21,474 bases of DNA, from NCBI GenBank assembly GCA_051453625.1, contig JBOZIK010000001.1, positions 295,986,210 to 296,007,683 on the forward strand, in the 5' to 3' direction. Made by a program: the position numbers and the translations under genes. The notes under the pieces were generated by a model. That model was given only the letters and a program-made list of their open reading frames with translations, did no database searches and was not told the DNA's origin. Positions 9,999 to 18,544 of the stretch are shown here, piece after piece. The stretch is from Welwitschia mirabilis. Taxonomy: Eukaryota > Gnetophyta > Gnetopsida > Welwitschiales. Each line of letters begins with the position of its first letter. Position 1 is the stretch's first letter.

Positions 9999-10700
9999 TT
10001 ATTCATTCACAGCCTCCTTCCAATGTAGCATGGAAACACTCTTCGAGACTTAGTCTTATGCAGTTGATGTTTAGGAATTGAAACATCACATACTAGTTCC
10101 TCATTTATGTTTTCTCTTAAACTGAGTGTAGATTGACGGTTTCATTGTATTCATATTCATATTTAGGCAGACATCATCAAGTATTATGTGTGTAATAGTT
10201 ATCTTCCTTTTTACTAGTGTAACTAGCGCATGTTTTATTTTACAGAATCTAATGTCTTTGAATTTGAAGTAGAAATCTACCATAAGTATCACATGTTCAA
10301 CTTGTAATTTATTGTCCCCATTATCATTGGTTCTATTCAACTCCGTAGCCTCCAATTCCTAAGTTGTCTCCAATTTTAGATTTGATAGGTTTTGCTAAGA
10401 AACCTAAGTGGACTTTAACAAAGTCCGTATCTTTAGTTATAACCACTTTCTTAAATTCCATGACATAGGCTCTATAAATCTTGGAACTTTTAACAAAAGC
10501 AATAAAAATGCCCTTTTTAGGTTCACAAGTATTAATAATTTTTTTTTTGGTACATCATTGTTGATGAGAATTCATAAACATTTGAAAAATGTAAGCGTGT
10601 TGTTAAAGTTTATTTTAGATTTTCCATGTATAGTTCTAGGTCTAAAACACCACAGTGTCTTCATGTAACTGCTACTTCTTTAAAAACCCCTACACAAAAC
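9999..10700 (-). pseudogene. Ty1/copia pol relic: integrase C-terminus, linker, RT start
   Basis: Copia pol encodes the integrase and reverse transcriptase of an LTR retrotransposon. The minus strand shows family landmarks in order. LTFFKCL and ILINNDVPKKKLL (about 10600-10530) correspond to the segment before the integrase C-terminal domain. After a frameshift, an open frame from 10556 to a TAG at 10333-10335 contains CEPKKGIFIAFVKSSKIYRA and MEFKKVVITKDTDF, the pattern of the post-integrase domain. About 310 bp further on, a normal linker distance, WKEAVNE (10022-10002) matches the opening of copia reverse transcriptase and is cut by TAA at 9999-10001. No RT core follows; the LTR-like block starts within about 25 bp. 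So this pol piece is truncated by the next element or by a rearrangement. Plus-strand frames here, such as 10408-10668, are shadows. Confidence 0.7.
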
Positions 10701-11639
10701 CCATGCTTGCACAAAATAGTTTGAAGTGAATTTTCCTACATAAATCTCATATTTCTTGTAAGTCATGAGTGCCTTTACTAAATCTTTACTTGTTTATCAT
10801 CTAAAAATAATTTTAAAAGGTTAGTAATAGTGAGGGTTCATGTATATACTTGTTTAAATCTCATGGAAATACCATAATGTACATAGTAATATAAATAATT
10901 AAACACATAAAGAATATTTAATTATAATAAAATTATAACACATTAATTATAAAGATAAATAAAAAAGGCATGTACTATGACTGAAAACCTACTTACCTAA
11001 CAGTAAAGTAAAATAATATGTTACTTTCATTATATAATTTTTTGAAGATCTCCATAGAGTTTGGTAAATCATAAGTAAATGAAAATTTTCTGATGCTTCT
11101 TTAAGACGACAATATGAAAAAAGAACATAAATAGATACTAATTAGAACTATAATTAAATTTCATTATTTTTAGTCTGGCACTAATAAAAGGCTACTATCA
11201 AAAGGTTTAACAATTTAGATAAAATTGGGTCGTACCTTTCTTCTTTCTAACTAGACTCGTGCTTTGTGGGCCACTGGATATTCATCAAACCACAACTTTC
11301 TTTGTTCAATAGTTCCTTTCATGCCAACTATTTCTCATTCAAATCTTTTTCCAGTGACTTGTCATTTCCAAAGTTATATACATTATAAATTGTATTCTGT
11401 TTTCATTTTCCAAAATGCAAAAATCACAACAATATTTGTAGACATGACATACTTCTGAGGAGGTCCCTTCACCATTCAATCATCCCCAGTAAACCTTAGG
11501 AAATACGTCCTCCTTAAAAACGTGCTTAATTTCACAAAGTGACTTTTTCAAGTGTAGTTCTTATCTCAATCAATCTTGGGGTTGATATATTGAGGTAACT
11601 TCTCTGTCTTCAAATAAAAAGTGCAATGGATGGTTGTAA
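10701..11639. other. Intergenic DNA between copia debris and GC island
   Basis: No gene is supported. The earlier integrase core would be expected on the minus strand here but cannot be read. Bases 11225-11600 are less AT-rich than the region before. Two minus-strand frames there (for example a stretch with GTIEQRKLWFDEYPVAHKAR) show no family I know. Confidence 0.45.
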
Positions 11640-11779
11640 CAGATTAGTTGATCTCCAATCAAATCCATACCCAAAACACCGATCGCGGAACCGAAAAGCC
11701 AAATCGTAGTGTCCACGACACCGCCGTGGCAAAAAGCAACTCACACAGCAGCTGGGGAGCCGAACCGCCGAGGCATTTG

Positions 11780-11787
11780 CCACGTGG
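11780..11787. promoter_or_regulatory. Perfect palindromic G-box CCACGTGG
   Basis: An eight-base palindrome and the highest-quality bZIP/bHLH site type in the island. It follows the repeated phrase GAGGCATTTGC. Confidence 0.55.
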
Positions 11788-11802
11788 ACCAACCAAAACG
11801 CT

Positions 11803-11810
11803 CACGTGGC
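11803..11810 (+). promoter_or_regulatory. G-box/ABRE CACGTGGC
   Basis: A second CACGTG core, 21 bp centre to centre from the palindromic G-box, about two helical turns. It has the GGC flank typical of ABA-response elements. Confidence 0.5.
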
Positions 11811-11942
11811 ATACAAGCGAAAGCGCCATGCACGCCGCCGAGGCCTTTGTCTCGACTCATCATTTGAATTTTCCCGCACGTAGCTGTCATTCCCACCGCC
11901 TCGTTTAGGATTAAAAGAATTCGACTCCTCGCAAGCAGCTGC

Positions 11943-11967
11943 CACGTGTATTGTAAGGTGACGTGGC
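11943..11967 (+). promoter_or_regulatory. G-box CACGTG plus ABRE-like GACGTGGC pair
   Basis: CACGTG at 11943-11948 (GCCACGTGT context) and GACGTGGC at 11960-11967 form a close pair. Paired ACGT-core sites are a common arrangement of ABA-responsive plant promoters. They lie about 30-50 bp from the TATA-like site at 11998-12004. Confidence 0.5.
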
Positions 11968-11997
11968 GAGGATTTGGTGGACCCTGCGGCGCTGTTC

Positions 11998-12004
11998 ATT
12001 TATA
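11998..12004 (-). promoter_or_regulatory. TATA-box-like TATAAAT on the minus strand
   Basis: The minus strand reads CGTATAAATG, a good plant TATA core, and ATTGG (minus-strand CCAAT) lies about 200 bp upstream near 12202. This would start minus-strand transcription near 11970. On the plus strand the same place gives only a weak TTTATAC, although most G-boxes lie on the side expected for plus-strand transcription. Direction is unresolved. Confidence 0.3.
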
Positions 12005-12350
12005 CGAAACGAGGAAAAAAGAGGCCGGGCGACCTGACAGGACGTGCAAGTGGCGTGGCAAATCGGACGGTACGGAGGGCACCGGCCTTTGCATCGGACG
12101 GATATCCGAGAGCTCGACGTGCGAGGCATTTGGCGGCAAAGTGATTGACTGGCTCGGCCGGTAGGAAGGGCCCACCAGCGCCACCATTCCATGTAGACTT
12201 ATTGGTTGCGAGGCGGCCTCTTTTGTTGTCTTACTTTTGGCGCGAAGATGAGAAAAATGAGAAACGAGAAAGTGAGAGACGGTTCCTTGACGATCACGCT
12301 AAAGACCCGTGTCTACGTGGCCCCGCCATGCAATTTTTCGTTATCATCGT

Positions 12351-12405
12351 CATCATCATGGTCCATGTAAACCGGCGTGGGCATCCGCAACAAAGCATGA
12401 TGATG
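12351..12405. repeat. Perfect 10-bp inverted repeat
   Basis: CATCATCATG (12351-12360) and CATGATGATG (12396-12405) are exact reverse complements around a 35-base spacer. Both arms are trinucleotide-like, so chance or slippage is possible. It lies in the distal part of the GC island. Confidence 0.6.
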
Positions 12406-12456
12406 CATAGATCAAATGGTATGTGGGATGCGAGGGATGCTGCATCAGAAAAAACG

Positions 12457-12464
12457 CATGCATG
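12457..12464. promoter_or_regulatory. RY element CATGCATG
   Basis: This is the canonical palindromic RY site bound by B3-domain seed regulators. It is in the same island as several ACGT-core sites, a combination known from seed-maturation promoters. Motif matches of eight bases can occur by chance. Confidence 0.4.
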
Positions 12465-12550
12465 GGCATGTAGGATATCCGGGGAGAAGGGATATGGAGG
12501 CTTCGTGGCCTGCTCGTCTCTCCGGGTTCGGATAAACTCATCTGGATAGA

Positions 12551-12838
12551 TCCTCCTTCCATATCTTTTCATATGAAAATTGTTATTTTATTTTACATAT
12601 AAAATGTGGGGGGATAATTGTGGAGATTTTTGAGGGCTTCGTTTTCATGTGGGCTTTTTGGGATCCATGTTGGAGATGGAGAATCATAGAGATGAGGTTC
12701 TGATATAGTGGCTATGATATCATATCTTTGTCTTTTTTCCTTAAATTAGATTTAAAAATATTTATAAATGGGAGCCATATGAGTGTTTCTTGCAAATTAT
12801 ACTTATTTGAGCTTGACATTTAAGAAAATATGACTTAA
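12551..12838. other. Transition from GC island to AT-rich DNA
   Basis: G+T-rich on the plus strand at about 12605-12700, then AT-rich. It contains a 12-bp palindrome TATGATATCATA at 12713-12724. No gene is seen. Confidence 0.4.
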
Positions 12839-12892
12839 GTATTGTTGTTTGCTACAAAATAAAGGGACGGGTATTGTTTTTTGCCACAAAGT
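12839..12892. repeat. 22-bp imperfect direct repeat
   Basis: GTATTGTTGTTTGCTACAAAAT (read at 12839-12860) recurs at 12871-12892 with three mismatches and a 10-base spacer. It looks like a local duplication. Confidence 0.7.
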
Positions 12893-12959
12893 ATTAGGAG
12901 AGGATTTTTGAGGAATGTAGCCACCATGATCACTTAAATAAATGATTTAATTATGTTCA

Positions 12960-13060
12960 AGGCCTCATAAAAGTTTTGGTGCCAAGCAGGTCATCTTAAG
13001 GTTCAAACTCACAACCTCTTATGTGAAGCATGAGTGTCTTACCAGGCTACTAACCCCATT
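12960..13060 (-). mobile_element. tRNA-related SINE-like fragment
   Basis: The minus strand reads GGGGTTAGTAGCCTGGTAAG (13057-13038) and, about 30 bases on, GAGTTTGAACC (13010-13000). The second fits the RNA polymerase III B box (GGTTCGANNCC type) with small changes. The first is a weaker A box (TAGTAGCCTGG against TRGYNNARNNG, two mismatches). The spacing is as in a tRNA. There is no tRNA cloverleaf with acceptor pairing, so this is not a tRNA gene. A tRNA-derived SINE head or tRNA pseudogene fits best. No poly-A or poly-T tail or target duplication is certain. Confidence 0.4.
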
Positions 13061-14480
13061 AGTCAAAGGAGTCTCTATGGAAATTTTTGTATTATAGTTT
13101 TATAATCTTAACAATAAGGAAGTTATAAACTGTAAAATAAACTAGTTAGAGTTGTATCCCATGTACAGCTCATAACTTGAATGTTCTTGAGGAGAGGATA
13201 ATATTGTCTTTAGCAATGTTAGAGAAACGAGAACTATTACTGAGGATCATATGGAGAGTCACCAAGTCCACTCAGTTAAGGGTATAAAGCTTAATAGTCT
13301 TCAAGTTAGCTAAAGTGTTGTGATTAATGATTATTGTAGTTAATTACTATTTGATCATTAAAGTCATGTAGGCATTCCTACAATTACAAATGCATTAATA
13401 GCTCTAGGTTATGTCTACGTTGAGACATAGCTATTTTTTACAAACTTTTAGGTACTAGGATTCATCTTAAAAAAGAGTGATTTGGGTGTGAAACTAATTA
13501 AAACATCAATTATGCTAAAACAAGAATCTTTAGAAAAGGTCTTAGAGAGTGAAAGAAGTGAATTTTTCTAAAAATGGATGTACCTTATTTTTATATATTT
13601 TTTTCTAAAACATTTATACAATGTTACAAGATTTAGACAAGCTAGGATGCTTAAATAGTAAAGAATAATGGGAATAATTTCAAAGGATACCTTATATGTG
13701 AAATGGATGCTTATCATGGTAAATATGAGGAATGTGAGGTACTTAAAACTTAGAGAAACGTATATGAAATTATTATCTAATTTCTTTATTTAGCTCACAC
13801 CTAAATATATATTAGACAAGGATGAGGAATCATGTTTTAATAATTTCTCATTAGGTATGAATTCTTATACTGTGATGTATAGTATTAAGTGCTTTTTTTA
13901 ACTAATTGTCTTGCTACTACTATCTAGAAAAAGAACTAAATCATTTCCTTCCCAATGTAACATAAATGAGACTTAAATTCCAAGTTTGATGAAATCATCC
14001 TTATAATGTTCTACTTCTTATTAAAGCATATATTGTATAATTGAGAGTGACTAGTTCTTGTACTTTTAAGCCCTTAAAACAAACTACATGAATCATGTTA
14101 AGTACATCATCATACATGCTTAAATTAAGATCAAGTGTTATTCAGGCGTTAAGTTAGGTATCTTCAACTTCGGATTAAAGAACTAATTGGTTTATATTTT
14201 TTGATTAATTAATAACATCTCGAGTTTTCATAGCTCTAAGATAATAAGAAACTAAATTTTATTAGAAGAACTAGAAATACAATTCATGTCAACAACTTAT
14301 AAATATGATGCCAAAAGCTTTGTGCATATTTATCTCTCATGTTTGATGTAGGAACATTTGATCAAAATCAAAAAAAACGGGGGAAACATTATATTATTGT
14401 GAACTAGAGAAGATGAAGATTCATTAGAGTATATTTGTTAGATTATGCTAAATGTTGTTTGATACATAACAAAGAGGACC
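13061..14480. other. AT-rich intergenic DNA with one small hairpin
   Basis: No gene is supported. A perfect 7-bp hairpin, TATGTCT (13410-13416) with AGACATA (13423-13429), and GTAGG/CCTAC near 13369-13382 are the only small structures noticed. A 39-codon frame near 13448-13570 ending in ERSEFF has no known motif. Confidence 0.5.
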
Positions 14481-14831
14481 AAGTATTTAAAAGAAATGTT
14501 AGTATCCTCTAAGATGCTTTTAGTTGGTTACTAAAGCATTAGATGTCTTAATCATTAAAGAATAGAGAGAGGGGGGGGAACTGAGTGACAACCACGTATT
14601 TAAAAGGAAGATTGGTAATTCTCCAAGATAAAAGAGGAAAAGGCAGAGTGTGTATATTTAAAAAGGAGGTTGATGTCCTCTAAGATACTTTTAGTTAATG
14701 GCTATAGCAAAAGAAAATAGAGACACACGCATGCATGCATACACAGAGAGGGGAAGGAAGGGAGGGAGAAAGAGAGGAGTATCCTAAAATTCTTTTAATC
14801 AATCTCCATAGGAAAAGAAATAAAAAGAACA

Positions 14832-14834
<3 letters not shown>

Positions 14835-14906
<72 letters not shown>
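14835..14906. repeat. (AC)36 microsatellite
   Basis: 72 uninterrupted bases of AC. Long AC/GT runs can adopt left-handed Z-DNA and are highly length-variable. Frames reading His-Thr or Cys-Val repeats through it are artefacts. Confidence 0.98.
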
Positions 14907-14910
<4 letters not shown>

Positions 14911-14950
14911 AGAGAGAGGGAGAGAGAGAGGGAGGGATGGAGAGGAAGAA
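14907..14950. repeat. Homopurine (AG)n/(GGGA)n tract
   Basis: The AC run turns directly into AG dinucleotides and then GGAGGG-type purines, giving over 40 bases almost without pyrimidines on the plus strand. Homopurine mirror-like tracts can form triplex (H-DNA). Confidence 0.9.
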
Positions 14951-15060
14951 GTTTTGATATCCTTTACACTTATAAAGGCTAAAGTAATACAAAGTAATTA
15001 TGATAAGAGAAATTTTAAAAATTAGAGAATTTTGATATCTCTTACACTTATTGAGGATAT

Positions 15061-15833
15061 AAAGAAAAATAGAAACTATGAAAAATGGTAATATCACAAT
15101 CTATGCTTTGCTGGTGATATTTGAATCAAGAACCAAAGTTGTTGGTAGCTTATTTGATAAACTAATTAAGAACTAATGGAAAAACATCACTTTACACATT
15201 ATAAAATCTATGTTAATGATGGAGTATCAGATGATATTTGTTGGTTCTTTGTACTATTAAGGGAAATAGCATAACATAGGTAGAATATTAAAATATGTAA
15301 TTTATTCTTTTAGTGTGGAAGTTGTAAAAATAAAATAATATTATGTTAACAGATTTGGACATGGTAACATGTATGAAAGTAATTATATCAAGTAAAGAAA
15401 ATGCTTACATTGAAATCATTTTCAAATATAATTGTTAACATATTAAAACATATTTTAATGATGCATTCATTATCATCACTGTCACACACACACACACTCT
15501 GATGTTGATGATTTTCACTGTTTGGTATCATAGTTAAGCACATGAAAAATATTGAGTATGTTGAAGATCCTTTTTTTTTTTTTAATTAGTTTAGATTTTT
15601 TACCCTCCTCTCTTTCCTAAGTAAAATCTTTTAAAATTAATGTTGGTTTACCATTAGGTTGTTTTGTAAGATTATACTTATCAAGACCTCCTATCTCATA
15701 ATAACAAAATAAAATTTCATGCACTAATTCATGATAATGTGGAGCAATAACTGCATAGATAGCATGATGTCATTCAAAAAGTAATTTTTTCGTTTTATTT
15801 CTTTTCCTTTCTTTTTTCTCTCCCCTCGTCCCC
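15061..15833. other. AT-rich intergenic DNA up to the first gap
   Basis: No gene is seen. A (CA)7 run lies at 15483-15497, and a T14-type run at about 15570-15584. The last 45 bases before the gap are almost pure pyrimidine (T-rich then CTCTCCCC), a composition that often breaks assemblies. Confidence 0.6.
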
Positions 15834-16046
15834 NNNNNNNNNNNNNNNNNNNNNNNNNNNNNNNNNNNNNNNNNNNNNNNNNNNNNNNNNNNNNNNNNNN
15901 NNNNNNNNNNNNNNNNNNNNNNNNNNNNNNNNNNNNNNNNNNNNNNNNNNNNNNNNNNNNNNNNNNNNNNNNNNNNNNNNNNNNNNNNNNNNNNNNNNNN
16001 NNNNNNNNNNNNNNNNNNNNNNNNNNNNNNNNNNNNNNNNNNNNNN
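15834..16046. other. Assembly gap 1 (213 N)
   Basis: 213 undetermined bases. The left flank is a homopyrimidine run. Any open frame crossing this gap is meaningless. Confidence 1.
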
Positions 16047-16234
16047 CCATATTGATTAGAATATTTATAAAGAAAACTTTATGATTGTTTGCCATGTATC
16101 AAGCACAAAAGTAATAATACAAACTTATCTAATAGTATAAGAGTTTGTGTACTCAAGAAAATGATGTTTCCGTTGTGAAAGATATACGAACCAACACAAT
16201 TAGCCCTTTTAATGATTGTGATGAGATGTACAAA

Positions 16235-16260
16235 ATTATTAAATAATTTGAGAAGAATAT
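16235..16260 (+). repeat. 26-bp sequence, copy 1, left of gap 2
   Basis: Identical over all 26 bases to 16819-16844 on the other side of gap 2. Each copy is followed by (TAA/ATA)n, here directly and there after 16 bases. Either a true duplication or an unmerged contig overlap. Confidence 0.95.

Positions 16261-16261
<1 letters not shown>

Positions 16262-16336
<75 letters not shown>
16262..16336. repeat. (ATA)n/(ATT)n perfect palindrome at the gap edge
   Basis: A run of AAT units (to 16293) switches at the centre into ATT units (16294-16336), giving a perfect self-complementary stretch with arms of about 32 bases that could fold into a long hairpin. It ends exactly at the N run. Confidence 0.95.
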
Positions 16337-16818
16337 NNNNNNNNNNNNNNNNNNNNNNNNNNNNNNNNNNNNNNNNNNNNNNNNNNNNNNNNNNNNNNNN
16401 NNNNNNNNNNNNNNNNNNNNNNNNNNNNNNNNNNNNNNNNNNNNNNNNNNNNNNNNNNNNNNNNNNNNNNNNNNNNNNNNNNNNNNNNNNNNNNNNNNNN
16501 NNNNNNNNNNNNNNNNNNNNNNNNNNNNNNNNNNNNNNNNNNNNNNNNNNNNNNNNNNNNNNNNNNNNNNNNNNNNNNNNNNNNNNNNNNNNNNNNNNNN
16601 NNNNNNNNNNNNNNNNNNNNNNNNNNNNNNNNNNNNNNNNNNNNNNNNNNNNNNNNNNNNNNNNNNNNNNNNNNNNNNNNNNNNNNNNNNNNNNNNNNNN
16701 NNNNNNNNNNNNNNNNNNNNNNNNNNNNNNNNNNNNNNNNNNNNNNNNNNNNNNNNNNNNNNNNNNNNNNNNNNNNNNNNNNNNNNNNNNNNNNNNNNNN
16801 NNNNNNNNNNNNNNNNNN
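16337..16818. other. Assembly gap 2 (482 N)
   Basis: 482 undetermined bases bordered by an ATT-triplet run on the left and a duplicated 26-mer on the right. Confidence 1.
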
Positions 16819-16844
16819 ATTATTAAATAATTTGAGAAGAATAT
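16819..16844 (+). repeat. 26-bp sequence, copy 2, right of gap 2
   Basis: Exact copy of 16235-16260, starting at the very first base after the gap. Confidence 0.95.
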
Positions 16845-16860
16845 CTATATCTGTCTCCCT

Positions 16861-16888
16861 TATAATAATAATAATAATAATAATAATT
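16861..16888. repeat. (TAA)n microsatellite
   Basis: About nine triplet units. It is the same triplet as the run left of gap 2. Confidence 0.9.
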
Positions 16889-17497
16889 CTTATTACATGA
16901 TTGTAGATTGATTCCTTGCAAACAATAAAATGATGTTAATAAGATATTAATATTTTCATTGGTAATGATAACTAACATAAAAATTTATGTCTTAATAAAA
17001 CTAATGATACTAGAAATATTAATCTACTTGGTTTACATTAGGAACACTAGCAAAGTAATTCTAGTAGTTTAAAAGTTGAACTTTGCTAGATACTAATGTA
17101 ATGTACTTTATATTTTATTTTATAAGATTTATAAATGTGAAAATATTTATACAATATGAGATGCTTAAAATCTTGAATGCATTGTTACTATACATTGGGT
17201 ATTTATCACATTAAATAAAAGAAAAAATTATTAATATAGTCAAGTAGACTACATATGAATAAATCCACCAATACACAAGAAAATGATATTATAACAACAA
17301 TGTCCAAAGACCAAGATATAAAACTATAAGCAAAAGCACAGAGGACAAATAAAAATGTGATTCATAGCTAATTTCTTTACCAAACATGTAATTACATATG
17401 GATTGGATAAGAATGAAGAATTACGTTGAGACAAACTATTTTATAGGTATCATTATAATATTCTTTTTCTTTGAATTTTTTTTTCTTTTAAAACAAG
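16889..17497. other. AT-rich intergenic DNA
   Basis: No gene is seen. Phrases such as ATTTATACAATATG...AGATGCTTAAA (17145-17170) resemble 13612-13655 in the same order, hinting at a diverged shared repeat, but the AT-rich background makes this weak. Confidence 0.4.
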
Positions 17498-17546
17498 AAT
17501 TGAAACTCACAACCATAAAGTCATAAGTGCACTATTCTATTATTAA
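17498..17546 (-). repeat. Possible second copy of the tRNA-like repeat, very decayed
   Basis: AACTCACAACC at 17504-17514 is identical to 13005-13015 in the SINE-like fragment, and CATAAGTG follows where CATGAGTG follows there (18 against 24 bases on). The A-box side is not recognisable. Confidence 0.25.
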
Positions 17547-18544
17547 TATGTTTCTTCAAAGACATTAAAATGATTTGGTTAGACAAATATAGATAAATGT
17601 GAAGAATAAAGTATCAAATAAGAAATGAGAACTATATTTTCAACACAAAAAAAAAGAAGAAGAAAGAAATCAAAACTATAAATAGAAATGAATAAAACAT
17701 ATGTGGTTTGAGCTTTTTCTACAAAACATCCAAGTAAAATAAAAAATCTATTTATTATTAAAAATACTAAAAACAAAATTCATATTTTAATAGCCAAATG
17801 TAATTACTTCATGTCATTCTTTAACACATACTTACATTTTACAAATTTCCATAAGGATCAAGATTGTAAGCATACTATTACATTAAGCTCTTTTATGTAT
17901 AACTAGGCATGACACCAACCTTAATAGAATAATCATAAAGTTAATAATAAAATATTCTAAAAACCATCAAGGAATTACCTTGAATCCCATGAAGCTTGTA
18001 CCTCATCTGAGAGAGGAAATGCCTTTAAAGTTTCCACATGTCCTTAGTCCACTCAACACCGAATATGATCAAGAAATGTGTCATATTGGTGTACAATTTA
18101 TAACTAGTATTTGATGCTACATGTTATAGGAGTACAATGACATATGGAGTAATATTTAATACGTTTTAGCTTTAAGAATATGTTAAATCAAATACACATA
18201 TTTAAATCAAGAATCTTTTAAACAAATGACTTTTAATAAAGGAAATGACTTAAAGTCTTCCATTAATATCTAACATTTACAACGAATTGATTCTAAGGTA
18301 AAATTTCATTTCTTCAAAATTACGTTAGAAGTATTTTTGTTTTGGGTTTTCATTGGGAAAAGTTAAAATCTAAACCTATGTTTGTCAATAGAATAGTAAC
18401 AATGAAAGTGTCAGCTCTTTAAAAACACGAGTTGTATGAAATGCAAAACATTCTTGCACCCAATTTCTTCCTTTAGATACTAAGTAGCTACTTTTTTACC
18501 AGAGGTTTTTAGAAAGTAGAAAGCTTCTATGATCATGACGGGTA
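17547..18544. other. AT-rich intergenic DNA
   Basis: No gene is supported. The minus-strand frame 17579-17776 is a chance hydrophobic (Phe/Leu/Ile) frame without any motif. Confidence 0.5.

Larger units (their letters stand above)
11640..12550. promoter_or_regulatory. GC/CpG-rich island with dense G-box/ABRE-type motifs (orphan promoter candidate)
   Basis: The composition changes sharply here: 35 of 60 bases are G+C at 11761-11820 and 37 of 60 at 12061-12120, with many CpGs, against 7 of 60 at 2101-2160. Sites seen are CACGTG at 11782-11787, 11803-11808 and 11943-11948; ACGTGGC at 11961-11967 and 12315-12321; further GACGTGC sites at 12041 and 12116; CATGCATG at 12457-12464; and CATGCA at 11828 and 12327. 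In plants, CACGTG/ACGTGGC sites bind bZIP and bHLH factors (light or ABA response), and RY sites bind B3 factors in seed programmes. All six frames contain short open frames, but none shows a known domain and they conflict with one another, so I call none of them a gene. The island may be a promoter or 5' region of a gene outside recognisable sequence, a non-coding transcript promoter, or an inserted or captured promoter fragment. Confidence 0.6.
14481..15060. repeat. Degenerate minisatellite interleaved with microsatellites
   Basis: A unit of roughly 40-60 bases around TATTTAAAAGGA...TCCTCTAAGAT.CTTTTAGTTA recurs with decay at about 14481, 14593, 14651, 14771, 14941 and 15022. The best pair is 14481-14541 with 14651-14707. 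Purine-rich runs (14563-14580, 14745-14778, 14907-14950) and the (AC)36 tract lie between units. The spacing is irregular (58 to 170 bp), so this is an old tandem array opened up by simple-repeat growth. Confidence 0.6.

Noticed and set aside
10101-10668. Open frames 10101-10355 (minus) and 10408-10668 (plus) as separate genes
   Set aside because: The minus frame lies in the copia integrase-RT linker region, and the plus frame is the antisense shadow of the integrase relic.
12145-12549. 134-codon plus-strand open frame, the longest in the GC island
   Set aside because: No domain is seen, the peptide is low in hydrophobic core, four or more overlapping frames are equally open because GC-rich DNA lacks stops, and there is no supporting splice or codon pattern.
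11610-12572. Other short overlapping frames on both strands of the GC island
   Set aside because: They are mutually exclusive, short (60-93 codons) and without motifs, as expected from base composition alone.
14735-15097. Open frames of 96 and 100 codons on the two strands, reading His-Thr or Cys-Val repeats
   Set aside because: They are translations of the (AC)36 microsatellite and have no non-repeat protein content.
15519-15540. TTTGGTATCATAGTTAAGC as a copia primer-binding site on the plus strand
   Set aside because: 10 of 12 positions match, but no LTR end is recognisable before it and no gag after it; one short match is not enough.
15724-16095. Minus-strand 123-codon open frame
   Set aside because: It crosses 213 N bases; the open stretch exists only because gaps contain no stops.
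13778-17430. Similar phrases at 13582-13830 and 17100-17430 as a segmental duplication
   Set aside because: Matches are short, AT-rich and partly in inconsistent order; it needs alignment statistics.
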